DNA of 64,000 nucleotides, from positions 1,810,577-1,874,576 of the forward strand of contig NZ_CP013141.1 of NCBI RefSeq assembly GCF_001442535.1, read 5' to 3'. This DNA is from Lysobacter antibioticus (GTDB taxonomy: Bacteria > Pseudomonadota > Gammaproteobacteria > Xanthomonadales > Xanthomonadaceae). The notes below the pieces were generated by a model. The model saw only the letters and a list, made by a program, of their open reading frames with translations. It was not told where the DNA came from and made no database searches. This document shows, piece after piece, positions 54,571 through 64,000 of this stretch (the stretch's first letter is position 1; every line of letters begins with the position of its first letter). Made by a program: the position numbers and the translations under genes.

Positions 54571-55681
54571 CCGGCGCCGGGTCGGACCCCGCCATAACGC
54601 CGGTCTTCTCCGCGCCCTCGGCCTCGCGCCGCTGGGTATCGGCGATCAGCACTTCCCGCGCGGTGCGGCGCACCGCTTCGGGATCGGCCTTGCGCAGATC
54701 GGCGTCGGCGGCCAGGCCGAGTTTGCTCGCCACCTCGGTAGTGACGCGCTTGTTGGCGTAGGGGTGCGGGTGATCGGGTTCGTCGTCCTGGCTGCGATAG
54801 AAACGGTCGAGCAGTTTCTCGCGGGTGGTATCGGCCTGGGCCAGTTCGACCAGCTTGGCGCGGTACTCCAAGGTCCAGGCCGGCATCTCCGGCCAGCGCT
54901 TCATGTCGGCGAAATGCTGGGCCTCGTGGCCGAGAAAGCTGACCCGGAAGTCTTCGCCCTTCATGTCACCGTAGGAACTGCGCACCGCGTACAGGCCCTC
55001 GGGCTTGGCCCAGCCGGCCGCGCCGGTGCGCTCGCACGAGGTGTAGTGGGCCCAGCCGCGGCTGACCCAACCGTCCATCACGAACACTTTCACCGGCTGC
55101 TGTTCGCCGCTCGGCAGGTCGACCGTGTAAGGCCGCTCCTCCTGCTGGCCCCACAGCATCAGGTCGTACAACGGCGGCGTGCGGCCCTGCAGCGGATGAA
55201 AGCCGCGCTTGCGCAGTTCGACGTTGATGCGTTCGTTCAAGCCTTCGAAAGCTTCTTCGGTCGGTGCCGGCGCGGGCTCGCCGATCAACGCGGCCAGATC
55301 GGTCTTCAGCCGCGCCTCTTCGGCCGGACGCACCGCCGGATCGCGCAGCGCCTTCCACCAATAGCGCTGATAGACCTCGAGCACGCTGCGCGCGAACGGA
55401 TCGGCGACGGTGCCGGCCAGGTACGGCGGCGTACTGCGATCGTGACGGCTGAGCATGCAGGCGCGGAACGCGGCGTCCTTGGCGTTGAACTCCTCCAGCG
55501 GCGCCGCCTTCAAGGTGCTCAGCGCGGTCGGCATGTCGGCGCGCAGCGACGCACCGAGCGCGTCGTTGACCGCCTTGGCCGCGACCGGGCCACTGGCCGG
55601 GACCGTCGTCGATGCACCGCTCGCCGCCCAAGCGAGCAGGACAGGCAAGGCCGTGGCGGCGGCAAGTCGGGTGAGGTTCAT
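54557..55681 (-). CDS. Putative secreted HExxH protein, function unknown
   Basis: 374 residues. A signal peptide is visible (MNLTRLAAATALPVLLAWAA, then ASG). Near residue 270 is GHEAQHFADMKRW, an HExxH zinc-protease-like motif, followed about 20 residues later by LEYRAKL with a Glu that could be a third ligand. No recognised peptidase family is evident, so catalysis is a guess. The remainder is hydrophilic with a long C-terminal charged stretch. ATG 55681 is taken for the signal peptide; the frame runs further up. It is convergent with the exporter gene, overlapping it by 14 bp, and downstream of the AraC-type gene on the same strand by about 38 bp. There is no clear link to the peptide cluster. 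Confidence 0.7.
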   Translation of the reverse strand: MNLTRLAAATALPVLLAWAASGASTTVPASGPVAAKAVNDALGASLRADMPTALSTLKAAPLEEFNAKDAAFRACMLSRHDRSTPPYLAGTVADPFARSVLEVYQRYWWKALRDPAVRPAEEARLKTDLAALIGEPAPAPTEEAFEGLNERINVELRKRGFHPLQGRTPPLYDLMLWGQQEERPYTVDLPSGEQQPVKVFVMDGWVSRGWAHYTSCERTGAAGWAKPEGLYAVRSSYGDMKGEDFRVSFLGHEAQHFADMKRWPEMPAWTLEYRAKLVELAQADTTREKLLDRFYRSQDDEPDHPHPYANKRVTTEVASKLGLAADADLRKADPEAVRRTAREVLIADTQRREAEGAEKTGVMAGSDPAPVSRP

Positions 55682-55719
55682 GGCGTGGCTCCTGGTGCGC
55701 CGGCGGCGCGTTGGAGTCA

Positions 55720-56448
55720 TTAGGCCGCGATCGCCAGGGGGCGGTCTTGTACGCAATTGATCTGTGGCCCGAGCCGGCCGCGGATCTGTTCGCGCAGCCG
55801 CGCCGGCGTGCAGCCGGCATGGGCGACGACGATGCGATGCAGATGGCTCTGGTCGCTGAAGCCGGCGGCCGCGGCGACCTCGGCCAGCGACGCATTGCCG
55901 GCCATCAGCTGCAGCGCATGGCGCCAGCGCGCTTCGCGCCGCAGCGCCTGCGGCGACATGCCATAGGTGCGGGTCAAGGCCCGGCTGGCGTGCTCGGCGG
56001 AAACGCCCAGGCGACGCGCGAGGGTGCCGATCTCGTCCTCGCATTCGGCCATCGTGCGCAGCAGTTCGCCCTGCCAATCGGGCACGACCACGGCCGCCTG
56101 CGGCGTCGCACAGGCCAGCAGCTCCGGCAGCCGCCGCGGGCAACGCGCGAACACTTCCCGGGCTTCGCGCAGGTCGTGCACTTGCCAGGCGCTGGCGGCG
56201 AAAACGAAGCGATCGTTCGGCAATTCGATATTGATCGCACTCGCGCCGAGGCGGCCGAAACGATCGCCGTGGGCGTGATACGGCGGGTGCAACACCAAGG
56301 TGCCGGGGCGGCACGGCAAGGGCCCGTCGAGACTGGATTCGGTGTAGTCGCCGTCCAACACCAGCGCCGCGTACGGCGCGCGGTGGCGGTGCGTCGCCAG
56401 GATCGCGCCGCGATCGTGGCGGGTGCGATAGGCGAGCGCGGAACTCAC
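55720..56448 (-). CDS. AraC-family transcriptional regulator
   Basis: 242 residues. The N-terminal half is cupin-like (THRHRAPYAALVLDGDY and the HPPYHAHGDRF segment). The C-terminal half carries the two helix-turn-helix units of AraC/XylS: IGTLARRLGVS...RALTRTYGMSPQ and LAEVAAAAGFSDQSHLHRI. It starts with GTG at 56448, overlapping the stop of the SRPBCC gene as GTGA, so the two are coupled. The effector and targets cannot be read from sequence; autoregulation of this small operon is plausible. Control of the NRPS cluster is possible by location but unsupported. Confidence 0.87.
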   Translation of the reverse strand: MSSALAYRTRHDRGAILATHRHRAPYAALVLDGDYTESSLDGPLPCRPGTLVLHPPYHAHGDRFGRLGASAINIELPNDRFVFAASAWQVHDLREAREVFARCPRRLPELLACATPQAAVVVPDWQGELLRTMAECEDEIGTLARRLGVSAEHASRALTRTYGMSPQALRREARWRHALQLMAGNASLAEVAAAAGFSDQSHLHRIVVAHAGCTPARLREQIRGRLGPQINCVQDRPLAIAA

Positions 56449-57056
56449 TTGCCGGAACCTGCCTTGGCCGGGTCGCGCGCGCGGCGCAGGTAATCGGCCA
56501 GGCCGCCGAGTTGCAGACCCTGCACCTTGTCGACCAAGGCGGCGAACTTGCTCAGGTCATCGGGCGTATAACCGCCGGCGCGGTAATGCAGGACGATGCG
56601 GGTGCCACCGTCCTTGGCCGCGCTGAGGCGGAACTCCATCGCCCCGCTCAAGCCCATGCCCTGCAGCGGCCCGAGGCCGCCGAGCAGGCGCAGGGTCTTG
56701 CCGGGATCGACGAAGCTGACGGTCATATGCTGGGCCTGTTGCTTGCCGTCGCGGCCGATCTCGCAGAAGCAACCGCCGGCGCGGGCGTCGATGGATAGGG
56801 TCGACTCGGCGCCCCACCAGGTGTGGTCCTTGGGCCACCAGCGGTCGACGTCCTCGACCAGCGCCTTCCATGCGGTGGTTTGGTCGACGGCGACGACTTG
56901 TTCGTTCTCGATGGTGAAACCGTTCGGCGCGGCCTCCTTGACCGCGGCCGCGGCGTTGCCGGCGCACAGCACGGCGAGCGCCATCGCCGCGACCCGTGCG
57001 ATTCGATCCAGTCCGATTCGATCCAGTCCGATTCGATCCGATCCGACCCTGCGCAT
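56445..57056 (-). CDS. Exported SRPBCC/START-like domain protein
   Basis: 203 residues with start at ATG 57056. An N-terminal signal-peptide-like stretch (MALAVLCAGNAAAA) is preceded by SDRIGLDRIGLDRIAR, encoded by three 15-bp repeats. The body has the SRPBCC (Bet v1/AHSA1-like) pattern: TTAWKALVEDVDRWWP, a G-rich STLSIDARAGGCFCE region, and a C-terminal helix. Such proteins bind hydrophobic ligands; the ligand here is unknown. It overlaps the AraC-type gene by 4 bp. If the internal ATG in the signal peptide is the true start, the repeats would be leader DNA; an upstream start at 57125 is also open but adds only basic residues. Confidence 0.72.
   Translation of the reverse strand: MRRVGSDRIGLDRIGLDRIARVAAMALAVLCAGNAAAAVKEAAPNGFTIENEQVVAVDQTTAWKALVEDVDRWWPKDHTWWGAESTLSIDARAGGCFCEIGRDGKQQAQHMTVSFVDPGKTLRLLGGLGPLQGMGLSGAMEFRLSAAKDGGTRIVLHYRAGGYTPDDLSKFAALVDKVQGLQLGGLADYLRRARDPAKAGSGK
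57000..57044. repeat. Three tandem 15-bp repeats
   Basis: GATTCGATCCAGTCC occurs exactly at 57000-57014 and 57015-57029, and a diverged copy follows at 57030-57044. The unit is a whole number of codons and encodes a repeated LDRIG-type pentapeptide on the minus strand ahead of the signal-peptide core of the SRPBCC protein. Confidence 0.85.
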
Positions 57057-57178
57057 CGCCGCTCTCCCCTCGCCGGCCGCGCCGGCTGTCGAGGGGATTA
57101 GGAACCGCCGCCTTGGCCCGCGCAAGCGACGAAAGTTGGGGTCTGGCGCGGGGGCCGGGGGTCGAAGTTCGACGGGGG

Positions 57179-59050
<1,872 letters not shown>

Positions 59051-59251
59051 CCGACCATTCTACCGGGCGCGGCGCGCCAATCGGCAGCTCGGATCGGGTG
59101 GACGGGGCTGGCCGGCGGCCCCGTGGTTCAGCCGCGAGGCCACGCGAACGGCGGCTGGCCGACGCAGGCGCCGGCCCGCCGGGCGGCGCATACTTGGCCA
59201 CGGGCGCCCGCCATCCGCTGCGACGCGCCGCCATCGAACGAGGATCGGATC

Positions 59252-59368
59252 ATGAGCAAGGGAATGGACCGCAAGAAGGAAACCAAGAAGAAACCGGCCA
59301 AGACCATGAAGGAAAAGCGCGCCGAAAAGAACGAAAAGAAGACCACCAAGGGCTTCGCCCCGGTCTGA
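59252..59368 (+). CDS. Small Lys-rich protein (38 aa)
   Basis: 38 residues beginning MSKGMDRKKETKKKPAKT and ending KGFAPV, about half Lys/Arg/Glu. It has its own RBS (GAGGA, about 8 nt) and a codon pattern unlike the longer overlapping frames. Similar short basic proteins are, to my recollection, annotated in many xanthomonads and pseudomonads without function; nucleic-acid binding is a guess from charge. It is transcribed divergently from uup, with a gap of about 200 bp that should hold both promoters. Confidence 0.72.
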   Translation: MSKGMDRKKETKKKPAKTMKEKRAEKNEKKTTKGFAPV

Positions 59369-59577
59369 ACGACCGGCCCGGCGACTGCGGCGCCGCCGCG
59401 GCGCCGGCCGTCATCGGGCCACGGCCGCCGCGCGATGCGAGTCGTCGGCGCGGCGCAGCCGGGCGGCCCGGGATCGACGGCGGCCAGCGCCGTCGGCGAC
59501 ACCGCCGGCCTGCCCTCGCCCGTCCGCCATCGCCCGCCCGCCATCGCCCGCCCCCCCATCGCCGAACCCCGCAGCGT

Positions 59578-60462
59578 TTAGGTGCGCGCGAGCAAAGGAA
59601 ACCGGTGCGGCCCCGCCGGCAACACAAGATTCCGCACGAACAGATCAGCGTCGGCCTCCGCCCCGAGCGCACGGGCCCTCGGCCACAGCCGTTCCGGGGT
59701 GAAGCCGAAACGCAGCGTGTGGACCGGCTGCTCGATCAAATGCGGCAGCGCCGCCGTCAGATCGAACGGCCGGGTAGCGAACACGTCTTCGATCGTCAGT
59801 ACGCCGTCCTCGACCTCGGCGAATACCCAGGTGTCGTCGTCGAGCCGGCGCAGAGGGCTGGCGTAGCCGTTGGCGGCGTACCAGGTGGCGATACGGCCGT
59901 AATCGCACGCGGCGAAGCGTGCGCTGACCGGCGACGCCTCGGCCGCCGAACGCAGGAAAGCTGCGCGGACCTCGCCGTCGGCAAGGTCGAGGGCGGCGGC
60001 GCGAACGATGCGGCCGTCGCCCACCGGCTCGGCCTGCAGCTCGGCCTCGAACAAGGTCTGCGGCGCCGGTGCGAAGCCGAAACGCGGGTAGAAATCCAGC
60101 ACGCTGTCGTTGGCGAACAAGAACACCGGCGCCGGCCCGCAATACGCCAGCGCCGCCTGCATCGCCCTGCGCGCCAGCCCCTGCCCCCGCACCTGCGGCA
60201 GGCAGCCGACCGCGCCGAGTTGATAGCCCGCGAGCTCGCGCCCCTCGACCAGCAAGCGCATGCGCGAGACCGAAACGTTGGCGAGCACGCGGCCGTCGTC
60301 GCCGACGATGCAGAACGCACGATAATCATCGCCCCACTGCCGCCATTCGCACCAACGGCGGAAATCGGCCTGGCGGAAGACCTGCGAGACGTAGTCGCAG
60401 TACGCGCCATGCCAAGCGGTGTCGTCGTGCTCGACGACGCGGAGTTCGGGCAGCGGATTCAT
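59578..60462 (-). CDS. GNAT-family N-acetyltransferase
   Basis: 294 residues. The N-terminal half carries the GNAT core: beta-4 YQLGAVGCLPQVRGQGLARRAM holds the acetyl-CoA pyrophosphate loop RGQGLA near residue 95, and the later LFANDSVLDFYPRFGF is the usual beta-5/alpha-4 (the FYxRFGF signature). The C-terminal half (about 150-294) has no recognised motif and could be a second, degenerate GNAT-like domain. Substrate unknown. ATG 60462 is used. The gap of about 210 bp to the small Lys-rich gene holds no visible feature. Confidence 0.85.
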   Translation of the reverse strand: MNPLPELRVVEHDDTAWHGAYCDYVSQVFRQADFRRWCEWRQWGDDYRAFCIVGDDGRVLANVSVSRMRLLVEGRELAGYQLGAVGCLPQVRGQGLARRAMQAALAYCGPAPVFLFANDSVLDFYPRFGFAPAPQTLFEAELQAEPVGDGRIVRAAALDLADGEVRAAFLRSAAEASPVSARFAACDYGRIATWYAANGYASPLRRLDDDTWVFAEVEDGVLTIEDVFATRPFDLTAALPHLIEQPVHTLRFGFTPERLWPRARALGAEADADLFVRNLVLPAGPHRFPLLART

Positions 60463-60587
60463 GGCTGCCGATTGTGCTGCAAACCGCGCTCCCCGGCGAC
60501 GCGACGCCGCTCGCGCGGTGTCGAGGCTTCAGCCGCACACGTATGGAAGCTGCGGGCCCGCAAACTGCAGGCCAAGGAACTACGCGC

Positions 60588-62150
60588 TCAGGAACTGCAC
60601 GACAGCATCGAGCAACCGGCCCGGTCGCGCGCCCATTCCGGGCGGCGCGCGGCATAGGCTTCGCGCCCCGGCTGGTCCTCATACGGCCGGCGCATCACCT
60701 CCAGCAACTCGGCGATGCCCTGCAGGTCGCCCTGCGCGGCGCGGTCGATGGCCTGCTGGGCCAGGTAGTTGCGCAGCACGTAGCGCGGGTTGGCGGCGTT
60801 CATGCGGGCGAGGCGCTGCTCCGCGGGCCAAGCGTCGGCGCGCGCGCGTTCGGCATAGCGCGCCAGCCAGGCACGCAAGGCCGGCTCGCCCTGCGTGCCG
60901 AGTTCGGGGTCGTAATAGGCCTCGGCGAAAACCTGCGGTTCCGGCTGCGCCTGGGCGATATCGACCGAGGCCAGGGCGCGAAAGAAAATGGTCATGTCGA
61001 CCTGGTGCCGATGCAGCCACTCGCGCAGCTGCTGCATCAGCTCGACATCGTCGTCGCCGCACTCGCGCAGGCCGAGCTTGCGCGCGATGCTGTCGCGTTC
61101 GGCGAGGTTGTAGGCATCGACGTAACGGCGCAGGCCGTCCTGCAAGGTCTCGACCGGCAGCAACAGCGACAGCGCGCCGGCCAGGCGGCTGAGGTTCCAG
61201 TACGCCACCTGCGGCTGCTGGCCGTAGCGGTAACGGCGCTGGCCGGCGTCGGTGGTGTTGGGGGTCCAGTCCGGGTCGTAGTCGTCGATCCAGCCGTAGG
61301 GGCCGTAGTCGATGGTCAGGCCGAGAATCGAGAGGTTGTCGGTGTTCATCACGCCATGGACGAAGCCGACCCGCATCCAGTGCGCCATCGTCACCGCCGT
61401 ACGTTCGCAGACTTCGCCGAACCAGGCGCCGTACAGGGCCTCGCCCTCGCCGCTCAGATGCGGGAAATCGCGGGCGATACAGAAGTCGACCAGTTGCCGC
61501 AGCAGTTCGGTCTCGCCGCGCGAGGCCGGCAGCTCGAAATTGCCGAAGCGGATGAACGATGGCGCGACCCGGCACACGATGGCGCCGGGTTCGGCCTGCG
61601 GATGGCCGTCGTAGAACATGTCGCGCACCACGTCCTCACCGGTGCCGACCAGGCTCAGCGCGCGCGTGGTCGGTACGCCGAGGTGATGCATGGCCTCGCT
61701 GCACAGGAATTCGCGCACCGACGAACGCAGCACCGCGCGGCCGTCGGCGGTGCGCGAGTACGGGGTCGGGCCGGCGCCCTTGAGTTGCAGTTCCCAACGC
61801 TCGCCGGCGGCGTTGACGAGTTCGCCGAGCGAGATCGCGCGGCCGTCGCCGAGCTGCCCGGCCCAATGGCCGAACTGATGGCCGCCGTAGTTGGCCGCGT
61901 ACGGCTGCATGCCGTCGAGCAAGGCATTGCCGCCGAATACCTCGGCGAAGGCCGGGCTGGCGACCTCGTCCTTGCTGAAACCCAGGCGTTCGGCCATTTC
62001 CGCCGACCAGGCCAGCAACCGGGGCGCCGCCACCGGGGTCGGATCGACCCGCGAATACAGCGCGCCATGCACCTGGCGGCGCTCCGGCGAAGGGTCCGGG
62101 TCGCCGGGAAGCTCGCGGACGAAGGCGTTGTCGAAGTGCGGCGAATGCAT
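60588..62150 (-). CDS. selO: Protein adenylyltransferase SelO (YdiU family)
   Basis: 520 residues with start ATG 62150 ([14 protein letters not shown]); 62183 would add 11 residues. SelO is a pseudokinase-fold enzyme that transfers AMP from ATP to protein hydroxyl groups. Seen in family order: [19 protein letters not shown] (nucleotide-binding region), [49 protein letters not shown] (metal-binding DYG-like segment), and the C-terminal [16 protein letters not shown]. Length is normal for bacterial SelO, and there is no Sec or Cys near the C-terminus beyond the final CSMLSCSS. No link to the NRPS cluster. Confidence 0.93.
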   Translation of the reverse strand: MHSPHFDNAFVRELPGDPDPSPERRQVHGALYSRVDPTPVAAPRLLAWSAEMAERLGFSKDEVASPAFAEVFGGNALLDGMQPYAANYGGHQFGHWAGQLGDGRAISLGELVNAAGERWELQLKGAGPTPYSRTADGRAVLRSSVREFLCSEAMHHLGVPTTRALSLVGTGEDVVRDMFYDGHPQAEPGAIVCRVAPSFIRFGNFELPASRGETELLRQLVDFCIARDFPHLSGEGEALYGAWFGEVCERTAVTMAHWMRVGFVHGVMNTDNLSILGLTIDYGPYGWIDDYDPDWTPNTTDAGQRRYRYGQQPQVAYWNLSRLAGALSLLLPVETLQDGLRRYVDAYNLAERDSIARKLGLRECGDDDVELMQQLREWLHRHQVDMTIFFRALASVDIAQAQPEPQVFAEAYYDPELGTQGEPALRAWLARYAERARADAWPAEQRLARMNAANPRYVLRNYLAQQAIDRAAQGDLQGIAELLEVMRRPYEDQPGREAYAARRPEWARDRAGCSMLSCSS

Positions 62151-62256
62151 GCGGGCTGCGGTGCTCGAAAGGACGGTGCTCAAAAGGAAGGCCGCGCCGG
62201 CGTGACGACGCGTCCCCCATCAGTGGGCCCGGACCGGGCCGAAACCAAGCCGCCGC

Positions 62257-62937
62257 TCAGCTCAGCAGCGAGTACGGCCCGCCCTGCTCCAGCGCGCGTC
62301 GGTAGGCCGGCCGCGCCTGGATGCGTTCGACGAAGGCCTGCATGCGCGGCCGCTCGCGGTCCCGCGCGCGGGCGACCGCCGCTTCGACCGGGAAACTCAT
62401 CTGGATGTCGGCGGCGGTGAAGCGATCGCTCGCGAACCACTCGTGCTTGCCCAGTTCGCTTTCGATGTAGTCCAGATGCAGGGCCAGTTGCGGCCCGACG
62501 AAGGCCGACACCGCCTTGTCGGCGATGCCGCGCGCGATGGGCTTGGCGAAGAACGGCATCGGCGCGCGCCGCAATTTGGAGAACACCAGGTTCAACAGCA
62601 AGGGCGGCATCGCCGAGCCCTCGGCGTAGTGCAGCCAGTAGCGATAACGCAGGCGTTCCTCGCCGTCCAACGGCTGCAATGGCGGCGACAGACGGTGGCT
62701 GCGGTCGAAGCGCTCGCTCAGGGTTTCGATGATCGCGGCCGATTCGGCCAGCACCTGGCCGTCGAGCTCGACCACCGGCGACTTGCCGAGCGGATGGATC
62801 GCGCGCAGTTCCGGCGGGGCCAGCATGGTCTTGGCGTCGCGCTGGTAATGGACGATCTCGTACGGCAGTTCCAGCTCTTCGAGCAACCACAGCACGCGCT
62901 GCGAGCGGGAATTGTTGAGGTGATGGACCTTGATCAT
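62257..62937 (-). CDS. Glutathione S-transferase family protein
   Basis: 226 residues. Thioredoxin-like N-terminal domain with [19 protein letters not shown] (Ser near residue 10, a candidate glutathione-activating residue), the cis-Pro motif [10 protein letters not shown], and ESAAIIETL for glutathione gamma-Glu contact. The all-helical C-terminal domain includes [19 protein letters not shown] with the conserved N-capping Asp. Cytoplasmic. ATG 62937 gives the normal N-terminus. Specific substrate unknown. Confidence 0.92.
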   Translation of the reverse strand: MIKVHHLNNSRSQRVLWLLEELELPYEIVHYQRDAKTMLAPPELRAIHPLGKSPVVELDGQVLAESAAIIETLSERFDRSHRLSPPLQPLDGEERLRYRYWLHYAEGSAMPPLLLNLVFSKLRRAPMPFFAKPIARGIADKAVSAFVGPQLALHLDYIESELGKHEWFASDRFTAADIQMSFPVEAAVARARDRERPRMQAFVERIQARPAYRRALEQGGPYSLLS

Positions 62938-63080
62938 GCGCGGCGCCCTACTGGAATGGCCGCCGCCAGGACCGCGGCCGAGACGAGCATGGTAACGGGC
63001 CGCGGACCGCGGCAGGCGACGCGGCGCACGGCTTGGCGCGACAATGCCGCATCGTTGCCGAAGCCGACCTCGCCCGCCTC

Positions 63081-63548
63081 ATGACCGACACCGCCGCGCC
63101 GCAGATCTGGGTCGATGCCGATGCCTGCCCGGGCGTGATCAAGGAGATCCTGTTCCGCGCCGCCGACCGCGCCCGGGTGCAGGTCACCCTGGTCGCCAAC
63201 CAATGGCTGCGCACGCCGCCGTCGCCGTATATCCGCGCGATCCAGGTACCCGGCGGCTTCGACGTCGCCGATGCGCAGATCGTCGAGCGTGTGGTCGCCG
63301 GCGACCTGGTGGTCACCCAGGACATCCCGCTGGCCGCGCTGGCCCTGGAAAAGCATGCGGTCGCGCTGAATCCGCGCGGCGAGCTATACACCGCGGACAA
63401 CATCGCCGAACGCCTGTCGATGCGTAATTTCATGGACGAATTGCGCGGCGCCGGCGTGCAGACCGGCGGCCCGGCGGTGTTCCATGCGCGCGACCGCCAG
63501 GCCTTCGCCGCGCAACTCGATCGCTGGCTGGCGCAGCGGCCGCGCTGA
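63081..63548 (+). CDS. yaiI: YaiI/YqxD (UPF0178) family protein
   Basis: 155 residues. The family signature is at the N-terminus, [19 protein letters not shown], followed by [25 protein letters not shown] and [17 protein letters not shown], a PIN-like arrangement of acidic residues that suggests a metal-dependent nuclease; activity has not been shown as far as I know. ATG 63081 is chosen because the conserved start [17 protein letters not shown] follows directly; the frame runs upstream to 63033. It converges on the MFS gene with a 9-bp gap. Confidence 0.88.
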   Translation: MTDTAAPQIWVDADACPGVIKEILFRAADRARVQVTLVANQWLRTPPSPYIRAIQVPGGFDVADAQIVERVVAGDLVVTQDIPLAALALEKHAVALNPRGELYTADNIAERLSMRNFMDELRGAGVQTGGPAVFHARDRQAFAAQLDRWLAQRPR

Positions 63549-63557
63549 ACTCTCGGA

Positions 63558-64000
63558 TCAGTCGCGCGCGGCGGCGATGCGCGCACTCGCGGCCACCGCG
63601 ACCAAGGCCGCAGCGAGCAGCACGAACGCCACCGGCAGGCTGCTGAACTTGGCGATCCAGCCGATAGCGGCCGGCCCGGCCAGGATGCCGGCATAACCGA
63701 GCGTACTGACCGCCGAGATCGCCGGACCGGCGGGCATCGCGGTCTGCCGGCCCGCGGCGCTGAACAGGATCGGCACGATGTTGGAGGCGCCGAGCCCGAC
63801 CAGGGCGAAACCGAGCAAGGTCGGCAAGGCGCCCGGCGCCAGCGCGGCCAAGGCGAAACCCGCGGCGGCGCAGGCGCCGCCGGCCGCCAACACCGGGCGC
63901 GGGCCGAAACGATGCACGATGCGGTCGCCGCTGAAACGTCCGATGGTCATCGCCAGCGCGAACACGGCATAGCCGATGCCGGCCACGCTGGCCGCGACGC
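63558..64000 (-). CDS. MFS transporter, partial (C-terminal part)
   Basis: The frame is open to the window edge, so the N-terminal half is missing. At least 147 residues are visible with four or five hydrophobic segments. The loop GRFSGDRIVHRFGPR has the MFS intracellular-loop pattern (G-x-x-x-D-R/K) between transmembrane segments 8 and 9. The general pattern resembles YbjJ-like transporters of unknown substrate. It ends at 63558, facing the YaiI gene. Confidence 0.8.
   Translation of the reverse strand, partial: VAASVAGIGYAVFALAMTIGRFSGDRIVHRFGPRPVLAAGGACAAAGFALAALAPGALPTLLGFALVGLGASNIVPILFSAAGRQTAMPAGPAISAVSTLGYAGILAGPAAIGWIAKFSSLPVAFVLLAAALVAVAASARIAAARD

Overview
This is a very GC-rich window, roughly 70% by eye, that reads as a chromosome segment of a Lysobacter-like member of the Xanthomonadaceae. 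The assignment rests on the gene complement (MetX/Hom pair, Uup, SelO, a 38-residue Lys-rich protein of a type I recall from this family) and on the NRPS style. It is an inference; no rRNA or other marker is present.

Positions 1-49156 hold one long minus-strand array that is almost certainly a lipopeptide non-ribosomal peptide synthetase (NRPS) operon, cut off at the left edge. In transcription order it runs: fatty acyl-AMP ligase (FAAL), stand-alone acyl carrier protein (ACP), homoserine O-acyltransferase (MetX type), homoserine dehydrogenase, NRPS-1 (2 modules), a CmlA-like di-iron beta-hydroxylase, NRPS-2 (3 modules plus an extra degenerate condensation domain and an N-methyltransferase), NRPS-3 (2 modules), NRPS-4 (1 module), NRPS-5 (2 modules) and NRPS-6 (2 modules plus the start of a third). 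Gaps are short, and the last four NRPS genes overlap by 4-11 bp. Hand-read A-domain specificity codes suggest acyl-Ala-Ala-X3-X4-(N-Me)Gln-Glx-Glx-Asn-Thr-Glx-Pro-Val-... . At least 12 residues are complete. X3 and X4 are unassigned, and the Glx calls are tentative. No epimerization domain, thioesterase, MbtH protein or phosphopantetheinyl transferase is visible; termination must lie beyond position 1. I do not recognise the product as a known Lysobacter peptide.

A 1.19-kb non-coding region (49157-50347), locally AT-rich, separates this operon from a divergent plus-strand pair: a penicillin-acylase (PvdQ-like) N-terminal nucleophile hydrolase and a SyrD/PvdE-type cyclic-peptide ABC exporter, overlapping by 4 bp. 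Together with the FAAL/ACP loading pair, this suggests a prodrug logic: the peptide is made with a fatty acyl cap, exported to the periplasm, and deacylated there, as ferribactin is in pyoverdine maturation.

The right end (54557-64000) looks like ordinary chromosome: a putative secreted HExxH protein, an AraC-type regulator coupled to an SRPBCC-fold protein, the ABC-F ATPase Uup, the 38-residue Lys-rich protein, a GNAT acetyltransferase, SelO, a glutathione S-transferase, a YaiI/YqxD protein and the C-terminal part of an MFS transporter cut by the window edge. I saw no IS element, CRISPR array, tRNA or rRNA.
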